From positions 19,137,404-19,201,403 of the forward strand of contig JAWZYU010000034.1 of NCBI GenBank assembly GCA_038380435.1: 64,000 nt of DNA. Reading direction: 5' to 3'. Numbering within the stretch: position 1 is the first letter of the stretch; each line of letters begins with the position of its first letter. Positions 44,961 to 58,270 of this stretch are shown here, in pieces. This stretch comes from Ryuthela nishihirai (taxonomy: Eukaryota > Arthropoda > Arachnida > Araneae > Heptathelidae). The notes below the pieces were generated by a model. It saw nothing but the letters and a program-made list of their open reading frames with translations. It did not search any database and was not told the origin of the DNA. The translations under genes were made by a program, and so were the position numbers.

Positions 44961-46153
44961 AGATTATTATTTCATGAGTTCCACGTCTATAGGACATCTC
45001 CTGTGATACTTTATTTCTGAATTATTGAAAATGAACTTTCAAAGGATATGGATTGTGAGGAAATGCCATAGGAGATGTTATAGATCACAATTAAAGTTAT
45101 TCATATCTTGATTTTGAATAATCTTGATTTTGAATAATATTTGTTTAATCTTTAAACAGTTATTGAAGCTGAAATATTTGACAGCAGATGCTGCTATTGC
45201 ACTCATCCTAAATGCTATTTCAAAATTGACGGAAACTAAAAAAATATCATTTTACACAAACTTCTAAAATTGCACTTTACTACACAATTTGTTATAACTT
45301 TTAAGGCAAATGCTTAACACAAGCAACACTACTGTAAATTACATTTGCATCTTCCACAACTCTTTAAATATTACACAAGTACTGCTCAAAAATCAGACTT
45401 GGGCAATATTTTTTAAATTTTATTTCCTGTGACATTATCCTACAAAAGGGATTATTTGAAAGTTAGGGTGCTTAGCTTTTCATTTACAAAACATGAAAGT
45501 GTCACAATACTTGTTAATTTAGAATAATTTGCTATCATAATCATAGAAAAAAGGAAGAAAGCTGTTCAAATTTGAAAATGAATACTTTGATTTTTTAAAT
45601 GTTACTGCATACTAAATATCACAAATTATATGCTATATAAATTTATTACATTAATTTTTATAGTATTTGGTAACAAAGTTGTATTACTTATAATTAAAAT
45701 ATCCAAACATATTTCGATTATGTTACTTCCTTTCTTCATGGTTGCACAAGCAAATATTTCATCATTTTATGTAAAAATAAAAAAAATGATCATACATAAG
45801 TGTCCACTGAGACTTCTCATTCCTAGAAGTATATGAGCTGTAAACTGGTTCTGCACCTACTGCTACTGCAGTAAAAGTGTAAAATTTACAATATTCAGAT
45901 GACGATATTAGTATCTACAGATCTGATCTAAGCAGAGCTGCCAACCTTACAACGATGAAAATTACAATCTGGAAGAATGAAAAATCACAGGAAATCGGAG
46001 TATGGCAGTTCTGCATTTACAGTACTTGGGCACCATTTTTTAACACAACGCAATAATACTGTGCGACATTTCTGAATATATACTAAAATATTAATCACCA
46101 AATTAGAATGACTAATAAAAATGATAATTTACATGAATATTTGTCTTTATTTT
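44961..46153. other. No gene seen
   Basis: AT-rich. A 17-bp direct repeat (ATCTTGATTTTGAATAA) occurs near 45107-45140. Confidence 0.5.
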
Positions 46154-46163
46154 GTTTAAACAA

Positions 46164-46541
46164 GGGGCTGGGGTGGCTCAGTCGGTAGTGCGCTAGGCTC
46201 ATAATTTGTAGATTCGAGTCCCAGCTGGGTCAGTGTTGAGATTTGTCACCGCAAAACTCCCCACCCTGCTCACGGACAGTAGGGGCCACCGATGGACTTG
46301 GAAAGGCCACCGTCCGTCAGATGGGATGTAAAGCCGTGGTCCTATGTATGGGAGAGCCACACCCCATGCACGTTAAAGAACACACTGGATGGCCTTGACA
46401 GGAGGCTACCATCTGTCTCCCAACAGCTGTTGCAGTGAGTCTCCTCGCCCAACCTTCTCTGAGCCTTTGGGGTCCATGTGACCTGGCCATTGAACCCATG
46501 GTGTACAAAAAAGTGCCGCTCAGAGGTAAAACAACCCAACC
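46164..46541 (+). repeat. SINE A copy with 10-bp duplication
   Basis: GTTTAAACAA at 46154-46163 and 46542-46551 flanks a full-length copy ending AAAACAACCCAACC. Confidence 0.93.
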
Positions 46542-46551
46542 GTTTAAACAA

Positions 46552-48096
46552 AAAACATGAAAATGTGTTCATTTTGCAGTCTTATTGTCTGTACGCATCA
46601 AATTTCTTGTATTTTGAGATAAATTAAAAATTATTTTTCGTTTGGATAGATATTGATGAAATATTATGATATGCCCTTTATGAAACTCCCAAAATGTATA
46701 ATTGTGCCCTCCACTGAAGGAAAATGTTGAAAATTCCAAAAATTCAAACAAATATTGGCATTTTCCCAATCTTTTATTTCTAATCAGGGCCAGCCCAAAC
46801 ATTTTGCAGCCCCAAAGTGAACTTATATTTGCCACTCAAAGTAAATCTCCTTTTAATAGATAGAAAGAAATTAGAGTTCAGTACAAAAAGCACTGTCTAA
46901 CTGAAAAAAAAAAACTTTTTTTAAATTTGGATCAATATTTTTATTAAGCATTCCAGTAGTAACCCTTGGGGATTTATGCAGTTTAAGTTTAGAAATAACC
47001 AAAAAATAACTTTAGACTGTATTATAGGGCCAACATTAAAGCCAGTAATGCACATATCATTATTACAAGCAATGGAAGTAGAACCGATGGTACACCAATT
47101 TATATGCATACAATTATATATTTAAAAATACTTAATTGATTAATATATTTGAAAAGCTAAATAGTTATATAATTTAAAGTAAAGATTCAATTTAAAAAAA
47201 AAAGCCTTAATTTTTAAAGTACTTTCAGATATCAGAAGCATAGCTTAACAATGTACAATAGTGCATCACTTTGATTCCAGAGCAAAAACTTCATTTTCAG
47301 CACTTTTTTTCAGACGGTTACAATTCTTAAATTACATTTCCATAAAAAACATTATATATCTAATGAAACACTAATAAAAGAAATCAATGAATAACAAGTT
47401 AATTCTAAATGCAAAAGGATGTAATTTAAAGCAAGAAGATACATGCCTTGACAGTGACTTCGAAATCAAGTTTTAATGAACATAAATTTTCCGTTAAAAT
47501 GAGTATGGATCAATAAAAGAAAAATAACAACAGTTCTGAAAACAACACCCAAGTAAATTCTAATTTTAGAACAGCTGAGATGCTCAACATACTAAACAAG
47601 TGACTATAACAGCACCTGATTCAACAATTGTAATGAGCTATGGAAATTTATTTAAGCACATCATCAATTTATTCAGGCAGAATCAACAGGTAAAAAATTA
47701 CATTAAATTTTAAAAATATATTGGAAATTCCTGTAATTTTTTTTAAAAAAGTGCCACTTTCTGTTAAAAAAATAAAATTTATTATGATCTTGCACTACAA
47801 AACAGTAGACCGACTCTGTGCCAGAATCGGAAAAATGACAAGTTTACCCAGCTGTGGTACTTTAAGGATCAGAAAAAAACCTAGAAAAGATAATCTCATT
47901 GGAGACAGCGATTTTAAACACAGCATATCGCTAAAGAAGAAATTGTCCCATTTCCCACTTAACACAATGATAGGAAATATATATTAACCAAACATCACAA
48001 ATCGTCTGCAACTTTCAGTAATTACCTTAGACAAAATTTATACCTTTATGCTACATATATGGGAATTAAATCCAAATTGCATTAAAAAAATACAAT
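46552..48096. other. No gene seen
   Basis: AT-rich spacer. The plus-strand frame at 47721-47987 has basic residues but no recognisable domain. Confidence 0.5.
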
Positions 48097-48098
48097 TA

Positions 48099-49228
48099 CG
48101 TATTTCTTCGATTCTAAGATGCCATCGATTGTAAGACGCACCTTAATTTCCGTATCACCAACACAAAAAACTTTGATTCTAAGAAAAAAATAAAATATAT
48201 CTAACAAATATTTTTATTATAATAGAATTCAATTTACTAACAACAATAGTACCTATTTACCAGGGGCGGAGGTGGCTCAGTCGGTAGCGTGCCAGACTCG
48301 TAATCTGTAGTTCCCAGGTTCGAGTCCCAGCTGGGTCAGCGTTGAGAAAGGGCTTGGAAAGGCCGTCATCCGTATTGGACGTTAAGCCGTGGCCCCGTGT
48401 GCGGGATAGCCATACCCTGTGCACGTTAAATAACACACTGGATGGCCTTGACGGGAGGCTACCATCTGTCTCCCAACAGCTGTTTCAGTGGGTCCCCTCC
48501 CCCAACCTTCTCTGAGCCTTCAGGGTCCATGTGACCTGGCCATTTAGCTCATGGTGTGCAAAAAAGTGTCGCTCAGAGGTAAAACAACCCAACCCAACCT
48601 ATTTACCAGTAGGTATGTTATTTATCATTTCCTTCTGGATCAATATCAGAATCTGATTCTTTCGAGCCATCATATCTGCATCTCAATCAATATCAGAGTT
48701 TACTTCACATTCAGAGTCTGATTCTTCTGAGCAGTCTTTATCTTCACTATCCCATAATACATCGTCTTCTGAGCTATCGAAAGTGTTGCTGATGCAACAT
48801 TTTTTAAATGAGTGCTGCACTATTCTATCGAGGATTAGCTTCCAAGCTGTTGATACCTATTCCGCCAATTTTGACACCGGTGCTTTCTTAATGTTTCCGG
48901 AAGGTGTCAGCGGAAGGTTGTCAGTCAACAGCCAGGTTCCAAGCTCACTATAATTCACTCATAGAGCTCCACTAAAATGAAATAATGGTTGTTTCACATT
49001 TGGAAAGAGCGGGAAAATACCCACGCCACTTTATTCTCCAATGGAATTGGAGAATGTGATAATGGTCAAACTTGGAGGCGGAGTTTCCATGTAAAAATAA
49101 ACCGTGTGATGCCATGTGCAAAGCGTGAGAAAATATGAAAAACAAAAACTGTGATTCTAAGATGCACCCCGTTTTTAGAGATGTTTATATGGGGGGAAAA
49201 AGTGCGTCTTAGAATCGAAGAAATACGG
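48099..49228 (-). mobile_element. Pogo/Tigger-like deletion derivative
   Basis: Terminal repeats read C(C)GTATTTCTTCGATTCTAAG inward from both ends (48099 and 49228), each flanked by TA. GATTCTAAGA motifs repeat just inside. Minus-strand text near 48960-48730, WLLTDNLPLTPSGNIKKAP, AWKLILDRIVQHSFKKC and ISNTFDSSEDDVLWDSED, matches the C-terminal end of CENP-B/Tigger-type DDE transposases. The rest of the transposase is missing, so this is a non-autonomous deletion product. A SINE A copy sits inside. Confidence 0.78.
48264..48596 (+). repeat. SINE A copy with 13-bp duplication
   Basis: ACCTATTTACCAG at 48251-48263 and 48597-48609. The copy lacks roughly 60 bp after GGGTCAGCGTTGAGA. Confidence 0.93.
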
Positions 49229-49230
49229 TA

Positions 49231-50665
49231 TATGAATAGCCCACTCCTTTTCTGAAAATAAACTCATAACTTTTATTCATCTTAGGCTAGACCTGGAAAA
49301 AAAAAATCAAGAACCAGAAGTTGCATGAAACATACCAACACACAATCCAATAAATCGCTCAATATAATGAAAAGCTATTATACAATGTGTATTTCACTTA
49401 CATTACTTTACACACCTTAGAAACATTCAGTTACTACTCATGGTGCTATCTAGTGATCTGAATGCCATAAACTGCAGGTTACCTAAATATTGATTAGTTA
49501 CTAGTTATTAATGATTAAAATAAATTTACATAATATTAAACAAAAAAAAAGATTCGACACCTTGTAAGCCTCGATTGATTATGAATGAAAACAAATTAGC
49601 CTTTCCATTCAAACAATCCGAGTTTAGCTATGATCATTTTATAATACCCATTAACTGATTATGAATTAAATTTCCTATCTTATAAGATAGTAAATATAAG
49701 ACAAAAAGCTTAAATCAGTTTAGTCACATTGTTGGCATGTATACTTTTTCATATTAATGAAATTTAACAATCGCTAATAATCAACAATATTTTGTAGGCA
49801 TCACCCAATGATTAACAATAGATATATTGCAAAACATTTACAATACAGAGAGAATAGCAACAATTATTGCACCCTTTTCTCCAGTTTTTTTTTTTGTGCA
49901 GTGCTTGGATCATTGGAAGTAGTAAGCTTACTGGTTGGATATGAATGCAGCACAGGAAATGGTACTCTTCGCAAACAACTCAACTGCCTCCATATATTTT
50001 ACCCAGATATAATATCATGGAACCAGCAGAAGAAGAGAGAGTTTTTAATGGAAATTAACTTAATCGCTAATAATTAATAATATTCAATATGTATTCCTGA
50101 TCAATAACTGATCAATTAATATATTTCAAAAGTTAGCATTACAATACTTCGGGAATAACAACAAATGCTATTGTGACTTTGATTTTGTTTCAAAGTGCTT
50201 GGATTGCCTGCAATGGCAACATGTCGTGAGCAGGGGAAGCAGCGGCTTACTGCAGCCAAGTTCACTGCATCTATACCCTTTTGATACTAAAAAAAGTTAA
50301 CCTAATAGCTAATAATTAATAACAATCAGTATGAAAATATCATTCATTGATTAATAATCAAGTAATAGCCTCTGAGTGGCATTTTCATGAGCTCGCACAT
50401 AAAACAATCCATATACATACCTATTGTGATCAGCTGCCAGGTTACGAAGTTATGGTGAAACAAAACTGACATCAGCTAAGAAATCACAAGCAAAATGAAA
50501 TAGGAAGTAACATAAAGTGCATAATTGATTATAATTAAAAGTGCCTCAACTCTAGTGAAAGAATAATTCCTTATTAACCATTATCCCACCTAGATAATAA
50601 TAGACATGTATGAGACCCATTCAAGTTGCAATGTCAATCATGGCTCACAGATCAGGGAAGTTTTC
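49231..50665. repeat. AT-rich region with old imperfect repeats
   Basis: A TAATCGCTAATAATTAATAA-like phrase recurs near 49770, 50060 and 50300. The intervening text has similar GTGCTTGGAT starts (49904 and 50200), suggesting an old repeat with a period of about 240-290 bp. No gene. Confidence 0.45.
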
Positions 50666-51567
50666 TAATCTGTATTAAACATAGATGATAATCGCAGCAT
50701 GACCTGATGCTCTTTTGGCATTGATAAATCAATAAATATTTAGCGGAAAAAAATTTCGCCGATATACGGGAATGAACCTGCATCTCTCCAGAAACATGCC
50801 AGAGTGTTCTTGCCAGTTGAACTAATGCCAGCTCGTCTTTTTTCCGCTTAAGACTATACTCTATCACCGAGAAATGCAGGCCAACCAATGGTGCCATCTG
50901 TGGTCTCGGGTGGCAACTATTACCTTTATATTGCACAGAGTGAAATGGAAATAAATAATAGTCTCATCACGCTATTTAGCGTTATTAATGATTTAAACAT
51001 AGATGATAATCGCAGCATGACCTGATGCTCTTTTGGCATTAATAAATCAATAAATAATTAGAGGAAAAAATTTTCGCCGACATATGGGAATCAAACCCGC
51101 ATCTCTCCAGACACATGCCAGAGTGTTCCTACCAGTTGAACTAATGCCAGCTCGTCTTTTTTCCGCTTATTTTAAGACTATACTCCATCATCAAGAAATG
51201 CAGGCCAACCATTGGCGCCATCTGTGGTCTCGGGTGGCAACTATTACCTTTATATTGCACAGAGTCATGCTGCAATTATCATTTATGTTTAAATCATTAA
51301 TAACGCTAAATAGCGTAATGAGACTATTATTTATTTCCATCTCACTCTGTGCAATATAAAGGTAATAGTTGCCACCTGAGACCGCAGATGGCGCCAATGG
51401 TTGGACCATATTTCTCGGTGATAAGAGTCTTAAAATAAGCGAAAAAAAGACGAGCTGGCATTAGTTCAACTACAGGAACACTCTGGCATGTTTCTGCAGA
51501 GATGCGGGTTCGATTCCCATATGTCGGCGAAAATTTTTTCCGCTAAATATTTATTGATTAATCTGTA
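50666..51567. repeat. Direct plus inverted copies of a tRNA-like repeat (large palindrome)
   Basis: Copy 1 (50666-50998) and copy 2 (50999-51264) are direct repeats starting AACATAGATGATAATCGCAG. Copy 3 (51265-51567) is the reverse complement, from the GTCATGCTGCAATTATCAT junction to GGCGAAAATTTTTTCCGC. Each unit carries a tRNA-like stretch (GCTGGCATTAGTTCAAC, then a GCGGGTTCGATTCCC-type B-box, clearest in copy 3). Confidence 0.85.
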
Positions 51568-52289
51568 TTAGCTCCTTCACTCTGAGGTTTCCAATTCTAA
51601 GAAATCCAATTAGTATTTAGTTGGCCAGAGCCAAGAGAGTTGGAATAGGTTCAATAAACACCCATTTTGAAACTATCTGTGACCTTCAACTCTGTAAACG
51701 AATTTAGGTATGGACTTTGCTATGTGTTCTGTCTGGAAATGGTCAGCTGAAGTCTTATAGATTTCCTCTGATTGATGTGCAGGTGACCCCCACAAGCAAG
51801 CATAAATTAGGGAGTGGGGACACAGCTGCACTTTTAGTACAGTAAAAGAGCTAAATTGGAAACAATTCTTCCTTTTCACTAACATTCTCCTTTTAGGAAA
51901 ATGGCAAAAATACTGTACAATTTGGTACAGTAAAGAAAGTGTAGAACTGAAAAAACCCAAAAACTTGGAGAAAATCCAATAAAATAGTAGTAGTAGGCAG
52001 CTCTGTTTAAGCAACCAAACACTACTGGAGTCACCATGTTAACAGAAGTTCGTGAAGTCAAACCCCAAAATACTACACTTGTCACAACCTTTTGCTAGAT
52101 GAAAGCTTTCGAAGTGGTAAACCATTTGTCTTCTTTAAATCTTCCCCAGTCATCGACACTGAAAAGTGTGTCAAATTTCCACAGATTAGGAGCATAGGTG
52201 TTGGGTCAGTGTCACTAGCAGAACAAATGAAACTTCGATTGTCATGTTCGACCAACCCTCTGATTTGAGCACACTACTTTAACTTGAAA
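51568..52289. other. No gene seen
   Basis: Spacer without recognisable motifs. Confidence 0.5.
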
Positions 52290-52479
52290 TATTACAAACA
52301 CGTTTTTATTTTAATTTTGAAAATTCTCCCAAAAATTAACCAACAGTCTCTGGAGCAGTGATAAATGGAGATAGCACTGCGAAAAATTGGTAAGTAGCTT
52401 AATGAGAACATGCGAAAGTGATTTAGAGAAGAAAAAATTAGTTCTGTCACACCAACAAAATTAGTTGTCACACTGGCTG

Positions 52480-53115
52480 ACCACCAGGCAAAAACGGGAG
52501 CTGCAAATGCACACGTACGTCTTTCACAGAAACTACTCAATATGCTCTCCATTGATGCAGAGGATGTGCTGGAAGTGAAGGACTGCATGGGCCATGATTG
52601 CTTAGAGCATGTCAAGTAGATGTTGCTCACTTCCCTGTGTAATGCTGGCCTTCAGATCACCAAGTAACAGCAACTGTCATGATAAATTAGTTCCTTGAGA
52701 TAGTTCCAGAGCCAGAAATCACAAGGATTCAGGTCTGGTGTGCATGGTGGCCATGCCTGAGGATAGTCTTGAGAAATTAAGCAGTTATCGCCAAACACTG
52801 TATGAAGCAACTGCTTTTTACCTGCTGACTTGCACCATCTAGATGAACACTGTGGTGTCCAGACACTGCCATTCCTGGAGGGTGGGAATCATATGATATT
52901 GGAGAAGAACACAGTAACAGTACACTGCACTGGATCATTAAGTCTAGCCTCCTCAAAGAATCTCAGCCTAGTGATGAAGTCTGCACTGACACACCACACT
53001 ATCATGTATAGGGGTTGGAGAGGCTGTTCATGCACAGCAGATGGAGGTGACACCCACCATACTCAACCATTCTGCATGTAACCAGGGCACCAGTGAGAAT
53101 GAAGTGTGGCTCAAT
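52480..53115 (-). pseudogene. Mariner-type transposase remnant
   Basis: Minus-strand text includes LDGASQQVKSSCFIQ, a degraded DGA-x-HTA motif around the second catalytic Asp (about 52810-52850). Then come FGDNCLISQDYPQAWPP and PDLNPCDFWLWNYLKELIYH (about 52690-52800), the conserved third catalytic region of mariner/DDE_3 enzymes. Upstream PHFILTGALVT-like text (about 53075-53110) matches the domain before the second Asp. Stops and frameshifts are frequent. The region upstream is disturbed by the 357-bp duplication that begins at 53116. Confidence 0.72.
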
Positions 53116-53829
53116 AGTCTACAGGATCACCAGCAGCCACATTTTATCCACCTGCACCAGAAATAGGAGAGTGAAGTTTGTGTTATGTTGTGAGTCATGA
53201 TGCCTCAGTTCCTCACCATATGAATCCTGTGTGGGTACCATCGCACAATACAGCATAGCACTTTGCAGACTATTGCCCATGCAAGGTCGAACTGTCATGA
53301 TACAGCTGTGACACTGCTGAGTGACCACATGTCACTTGTGTCATTGCAACCATAACTTCATCCATCGCATCTTCTGCAAAGGATGGCCATCCTCTTCCTG
53401 GTGCCACTCCCAACACATTGGCTCCCTCAAACTTTATCTTTCTTAATACTACTGACTTTAAAGGGTCCTCTCAGTCTACAGGATCACCAGCAGCCACATT
53501 TTATCCACCTGCACCAGAAATAGGAGAGTGAAGTTTGTGTTATGTTGTGAGTCATGATGCCTCAGTTCCTCACCATATGAATCCTGTGTGGGTACCATCG
53601 CACAATACAGCATAGCACTTTGCAGACTATTGCCCATGCAAGGTCGAACTGTCATGATACAGCTGTGACACTGCTGAGTGACCACATGTCACTTGTGTCA
53701 TTGCAACCATAACTTCATCCATCGCATCTTCTGCAAAGGATGGCCATCCTCTTCCTGGTGCCACTCCCAACACATTGGCTCCCTCAAACTTTATCTTTCT
53801 TAATACTACTGACTTTAAAGGGTCCTCTC
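53116..53829. repeat. Tandem duplication, 2 x 357 bp
   Basis: 53116-53472 and 53473-53829 appear identical throughout (AGTCTACAGGATCACC ... AAAGGGTCCTCTC). Confidence 0.95.
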
Positions 53830-54670
53830 TGCATACTTTTCAAATGCTAATACTCTCACAGTATGGCATTTGCATTACTCCAATTCTGGTAGAATAACTT
53901 GATTAACAGCACACATTCCATCTTTGTGAGAGCCACATGGCTGTTTGTTTGCAGTGTGGGCATTCCCACTTTTATACATCTTTTGCAAATAAATGCAATT
54001 AGCATACCTGAAACACCCTTTCCCCTGGTGGCAACAGCTCAAACTAATTTTTTCTTCGCTAAATTGCTTTGGCATGTTCTTATGATGCTACCTACCAACT
54101 TTTGCAACACTATCTCCTTTCATGACCACTCCAGAATAGGGAAAGTTATAACCACCCAGTATACATATATATCCATTTTTTTTTCTCTTTTATTCTCTTT
54201 TTTTTTCTGCTTTAACCTGTTTTAGTATTTCTGCGATTCATCCCAGCATTCTGTATATAACTTCCCAAAAGTGAAACTACAGCAACTAATCTTTACTTCG
54301 TGGAATCAAGCAAAGATGCAGGTGTGATGTTGCTCAGTGGACCATTATGACTAATTAGGATACATATGAGCACATGGTTGTCCAGAACTGGCTTTCTTTT
54401 CATAAACATTAGAAGAAAATTACATTTTCTTGGTAGCTTTTATGTCGTTATTTAAATTTCATTTTTATTTCCACATATTTATTTTGATTTCATTTCCATA
54501 GATTCATAAATAATTATTGATCTTTTGGTGTTAGTTATGATCCATTATCACCGTTTTTTTCTGATGATGAAGTCATACAACTTCTCTTTTTGAACACTGG
54601 TTTAGGTTATTTGCTTTTTTTAAATTATTTCTTGGTTCTCCATCAAATTTTTTACCATTTCATGAGAATA
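53830..54670. other. No gene seen
   Basis: Spacer with a T-rich stretch near 54175-54215. Confidence 0.5.
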
Positions 54671-54678
54671 GTCTAAGA

Positions 54679-54877
54679 CAGTGGTTCTCAACCTTTTACG
54701 CTTCATGTACCACCTTGAAATCTGTATGTAACTAGAATACCCTTTGTATAGATAGATAAAACTATAGTTATAGTATAACTATGGTTATTTTTACTTTGTT
54801 ACTAAATCTAGTGACTTTTGAGCTCTCACAGCGTACCCCAAAATTTTTTACCATGTACCTCATGTTGAGAACCCCTA
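54679..54877. mobile_element. hAT-type MITE, 199 bp
   Basis: The terminal CAGTGGTTCTCAACCTTT and the inverted end GTTGAGAACCCCTA are the classic hAT terminal pattern. An exact 8-bp target duplication GTCTAAGA lies at 54671-54678 and 54878-54885. Confidence 0.9.
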
Positions 54878-54885
54878 GTCTAAGA

Positions 54886-55427
54886 TATGAATGCAAAAAG
54901 GATATTCCTGGCTTGGAAATTGGGCTCTCTACTGCTGGTAGATGATGCAATCTCATCAAGGGCGTTTTACTACTATTCTCTTTTCCATTGTTACCCTGAA
55001 GAGTTTTCAACCCCCCCTCCCCCAAAGTTTGGTAAAATTTAATTTAAAGAAATTTCAAGTTTATAAGTTTATATTGAGTGATTAAAAAATGAGGGTGTGT
55101 AAAATAAACTACACACCCTCACCCTGTGTTTTGACTTAGGTATTTTGAGAATTTTGAAGATTTTTAACCTTGGTGACACTGAAGACAATTTCTATCCAGC
55201 TCCATTAGTAACCCTTTTTCATTTAGATCTACAGCAAAATTTCTAAATAGAGTCAAGGATCTGTCCATTTCTCTCAATAACAAATTAATGACACTTGAAG
55301 TTGTCTCTTTATTCCCATCCATCCCATTTTTGATGCAATTATGCTAATTTCAACAAAAATCTTTGAAGTGCAACTTTTCCTACCTGAAATCAATCCAGTT
55401 AATTAAGGCTACTAAAAAGGGGAGCTG
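54886..55427. other. No gene seen
   Basis: Spacer. ACACACCCTC and GAGGGTGTGT form a short hairpin at 55093-55120. Confidence 0.5.
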
Positions 55428-57000
55428 ACCTATCCAACATATTTGTTCCCACTGGTCATGTGACAGTGCTGTAGTCAATGTCACAGTTTTCTTAATCATT
55501 AGTAGATAAAAAAAAATTTGTTGGAGGATATTCAGCTACAAATTATTTTAACAATATAAAAATCATTACACAGTGTTTAAATTCCAGGCTGATCCAATTA
55601 AATGTAAAAAAAAAAGACTAAAAAAAAATTCAACTGAAAATGTGCATTAGGCTTCCATTCTGTGATATATATTTCTGACTATTGCTTCGGTATTTTAATG
55701 CTAATTTATGATACATTGATTAGCAATCAATGAATGATGGTTAAAAGTATGTTGTTAGTCATTCAACATTTGCAATTAAGTTTAATTTTGCTAGTATCAT
55801 GAAACATGCATGCAGCAGACTTTGATTGTGACTGCTGTAACCTATCATTTCCCATGCAATGCATACCAAAATAGGTGGCTATCGTCAGTTGCTAAATGTC
55901 GATGGTTTCATGGGAATGTGGAGGCCAATTTTGGATTTGTTTATACTTAGTTATACAGTTAATTACATATGCAATAGAATGTGGCGATATGAAAATCTTT
56001 CATATAGAAGGAAAATATTTCACAAACAACATACATACTGTATATGACTGCAGAAATCTGTAATTCACTGATTATTAATCTTTTCCCCACCATACTGGCC
56101 CAAGCTGCAGGTAGGAGGTAGTGAAGAGGAAGGAATAGCATTGGTTGGATGAGTCCTTTTAAAATCTTGGCTGTTTTGGGCTGGTATGTATGGTAGAGAA
56201 GGATTAAAAACCACTGTTCAGAAATTGCAGACTTCTATACAAAGTGGCAATTTTCATATTTTCCAGGGAAGACAATATAATTTTCGCATTTTTTTTCATA
56301 CAATACTCTTTTATAAATTTCTTTTTCCTTCACTTTATTTCCTTATGAAATGCTACAGTGAATAATTATTACTTATTAGCAATTAAGTCAGATCTTGATA
56401 ATATTTAAAAACACTCGTATGCTTTCAAGGATTCACCACTACAATAGTCACTTGCCGCCTTGTGAGCGAATCCAAAATTAGCCTCCCCATTTCCAGCAAA
56501 TAATCAGCATTTAGCAACTGCCAGTAGCCACTGATCTCGGTATGCCTGCACAAGAAGAGGGTTACAGCAGTCATGATCGAAGTTTCCCGCATGCATATTT
56601 CATGATAGTAGCAAAATTAAACTTGATCACAAATGTGACTGGCTAACAACCTACATGAAGCCATCATTCCTTGATTGCTAATCGATATATCTCATAAATT
56701 AACATTAAAATACTGAAGCAATAGTCAGAAGTATATATCATAGAATGCTGAATGGAAGCCTAATGCATGTTTTTGGTCAAATTTTTTTCAACACATTTTT
56801 TTTACAATTTGATCAGTCTGGAATTTAAACACTGTATGATTGTTCCTGTAGTTACTAAAACAATTTGCAGATGAATTTTCTCCAATAAAAATTGCTTTTT
56901 ATATACCAATGATTCAAAAAATTGTGGCATACACAGTGGCTGCATTGACTACAATACTAAGTCACGTGATCAGTGGGAACAAATATGGCAGATAGGTCGG
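55428..57000. repeat. Long inverted repeat, arms about 0.5 kb
   Basis: The left arm 55428-55945 is mirrored by 56450-56997. Matching landmarks are GACCTATCCAACATATTTGT with the complement of AATATGGCAGATAGGTC, and GCATTAGGCTTCCATTC with GAATGGAAGCCTAATGC. The spacer of about 500 bp holds a smaller inverted repeat (about 56075-56215). No coding sequence. Confidence 0.9.
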
Positions 57001-57383
57001 TTGCTGATTGTTTTGCCTCTGAGTGGCACTTTTTTGTACACAATGGGCTAACTGGCCAGGTCACAAGGACCCTGAAGGCTCAGACAAGGTGGGGGGAGGG
57101 GATCCACTGGAACAGCTATTGGGAGACAATGGTAGCCTCCCGTCAAGACCATCCAGTGCATTCTTTAATGTGCACAGAGTATGGCTCTCCCGCACATGGG
57201 GCCACGGCTTAATGTCCCATCTGATGGATGGCAGCCTTTCCAAGCTCACTGGTGTCCCCTACTGTCCGTGGGCAGGGCGGGGAGTTCTGCGGAGATAAAT
57301 CTCAACGCTGACCCATCTGGAACTCAAACCTCGGAACTTCAGATCACAAGCCTGGCGTGCTACCAACTGAGCCACCCCCGCCC
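57001..57383 (-). repeat. SINE A copy
   Basis: Full-length. Flanked by ATAGGTCGG at 56992-57000 and 57387-57395. Inserted at the right end of the long inverted repeat. Confidence 0.92.
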
Positions 57384-57395
57384 TATATAGGTCGG

Positions 57396-58260
57396 CTTGG
57401 TATATAATACATTACATTTAATGAAGCACTAAAACTTGTGATTGAAAACAACTACTTCTAATTCAGCAACAAAATCTACCAGCAGGACTCTAGGGCTCCC
57501 TGTGCTCACCCTTTTCTAATATTATATGAGACTGTTTTACAAGACCTAGAAACAAAAGTATTCAATTCAGTCACAATTTTGCCTGTCTTCTGGTGTTGCT
57601 ATGTTGTTGATACTAATTTCATTTGGAATAGCAGTTAAGAGCAATTAAATGCCTCAGTAATAGAATCGAAGGTATCTATCTCATATGTTTCATTAAAGAG
57701 GAGGAAAACAGAAATGCCAACCCATATTTGATGTTTTTATTCAAAAGGATGATACAAAAGCCTTGAAGAATCAATCTAGAGAAATCTTACCTAAGTACCC
57801 TCAATAGTCATGCACCCCATGGGTATGCAAAATGGCAGCCTTTTATTTCCTGATCTACAGCATCTTTACTGTATCATCAAATGAGTCTCTTCTTAGAAAA
57901 CAACACAAACAAACCATTTAATTCATTGCTGCTTTCCCACAGTTTCTACTCTAAAACAACTGAAAAGCTAATTTACAGATATATAAAAAAGGCCAGAAGA
58001 AATTCGACTCTCTCTCTAATCACGACAAGCAACAGGCAACCTTAGTTGGATTAATTTCTTATGTTCCTCTACTGTGCAAATCTGTCTGGAAATTACTCAG
58101 AGTTCATCAAATTAATATTGTTTCCAATGCTCCAAATCTAAATAAAATTATAAAAAGGGAGAGACAAAAAAGGGAGAGACTAATCCTTGAAAAACTGGGG
58201 TGTAGAGATTGCTCATATATTTACCTGTTTCTTCTGTTATTATATTGGAAAAAACATATA
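57396..58260. other. No gene seen
   Basis: AT-rich spacer. Confidence 0.5.
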
Positions 58261-58270
58261 TTCTCTACAG

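Noticed and set aside
53119..53685. Two identical 69-residue minus-strand proteins
   Set aside because: They are products of the 357-bp duplication and show no family motif.
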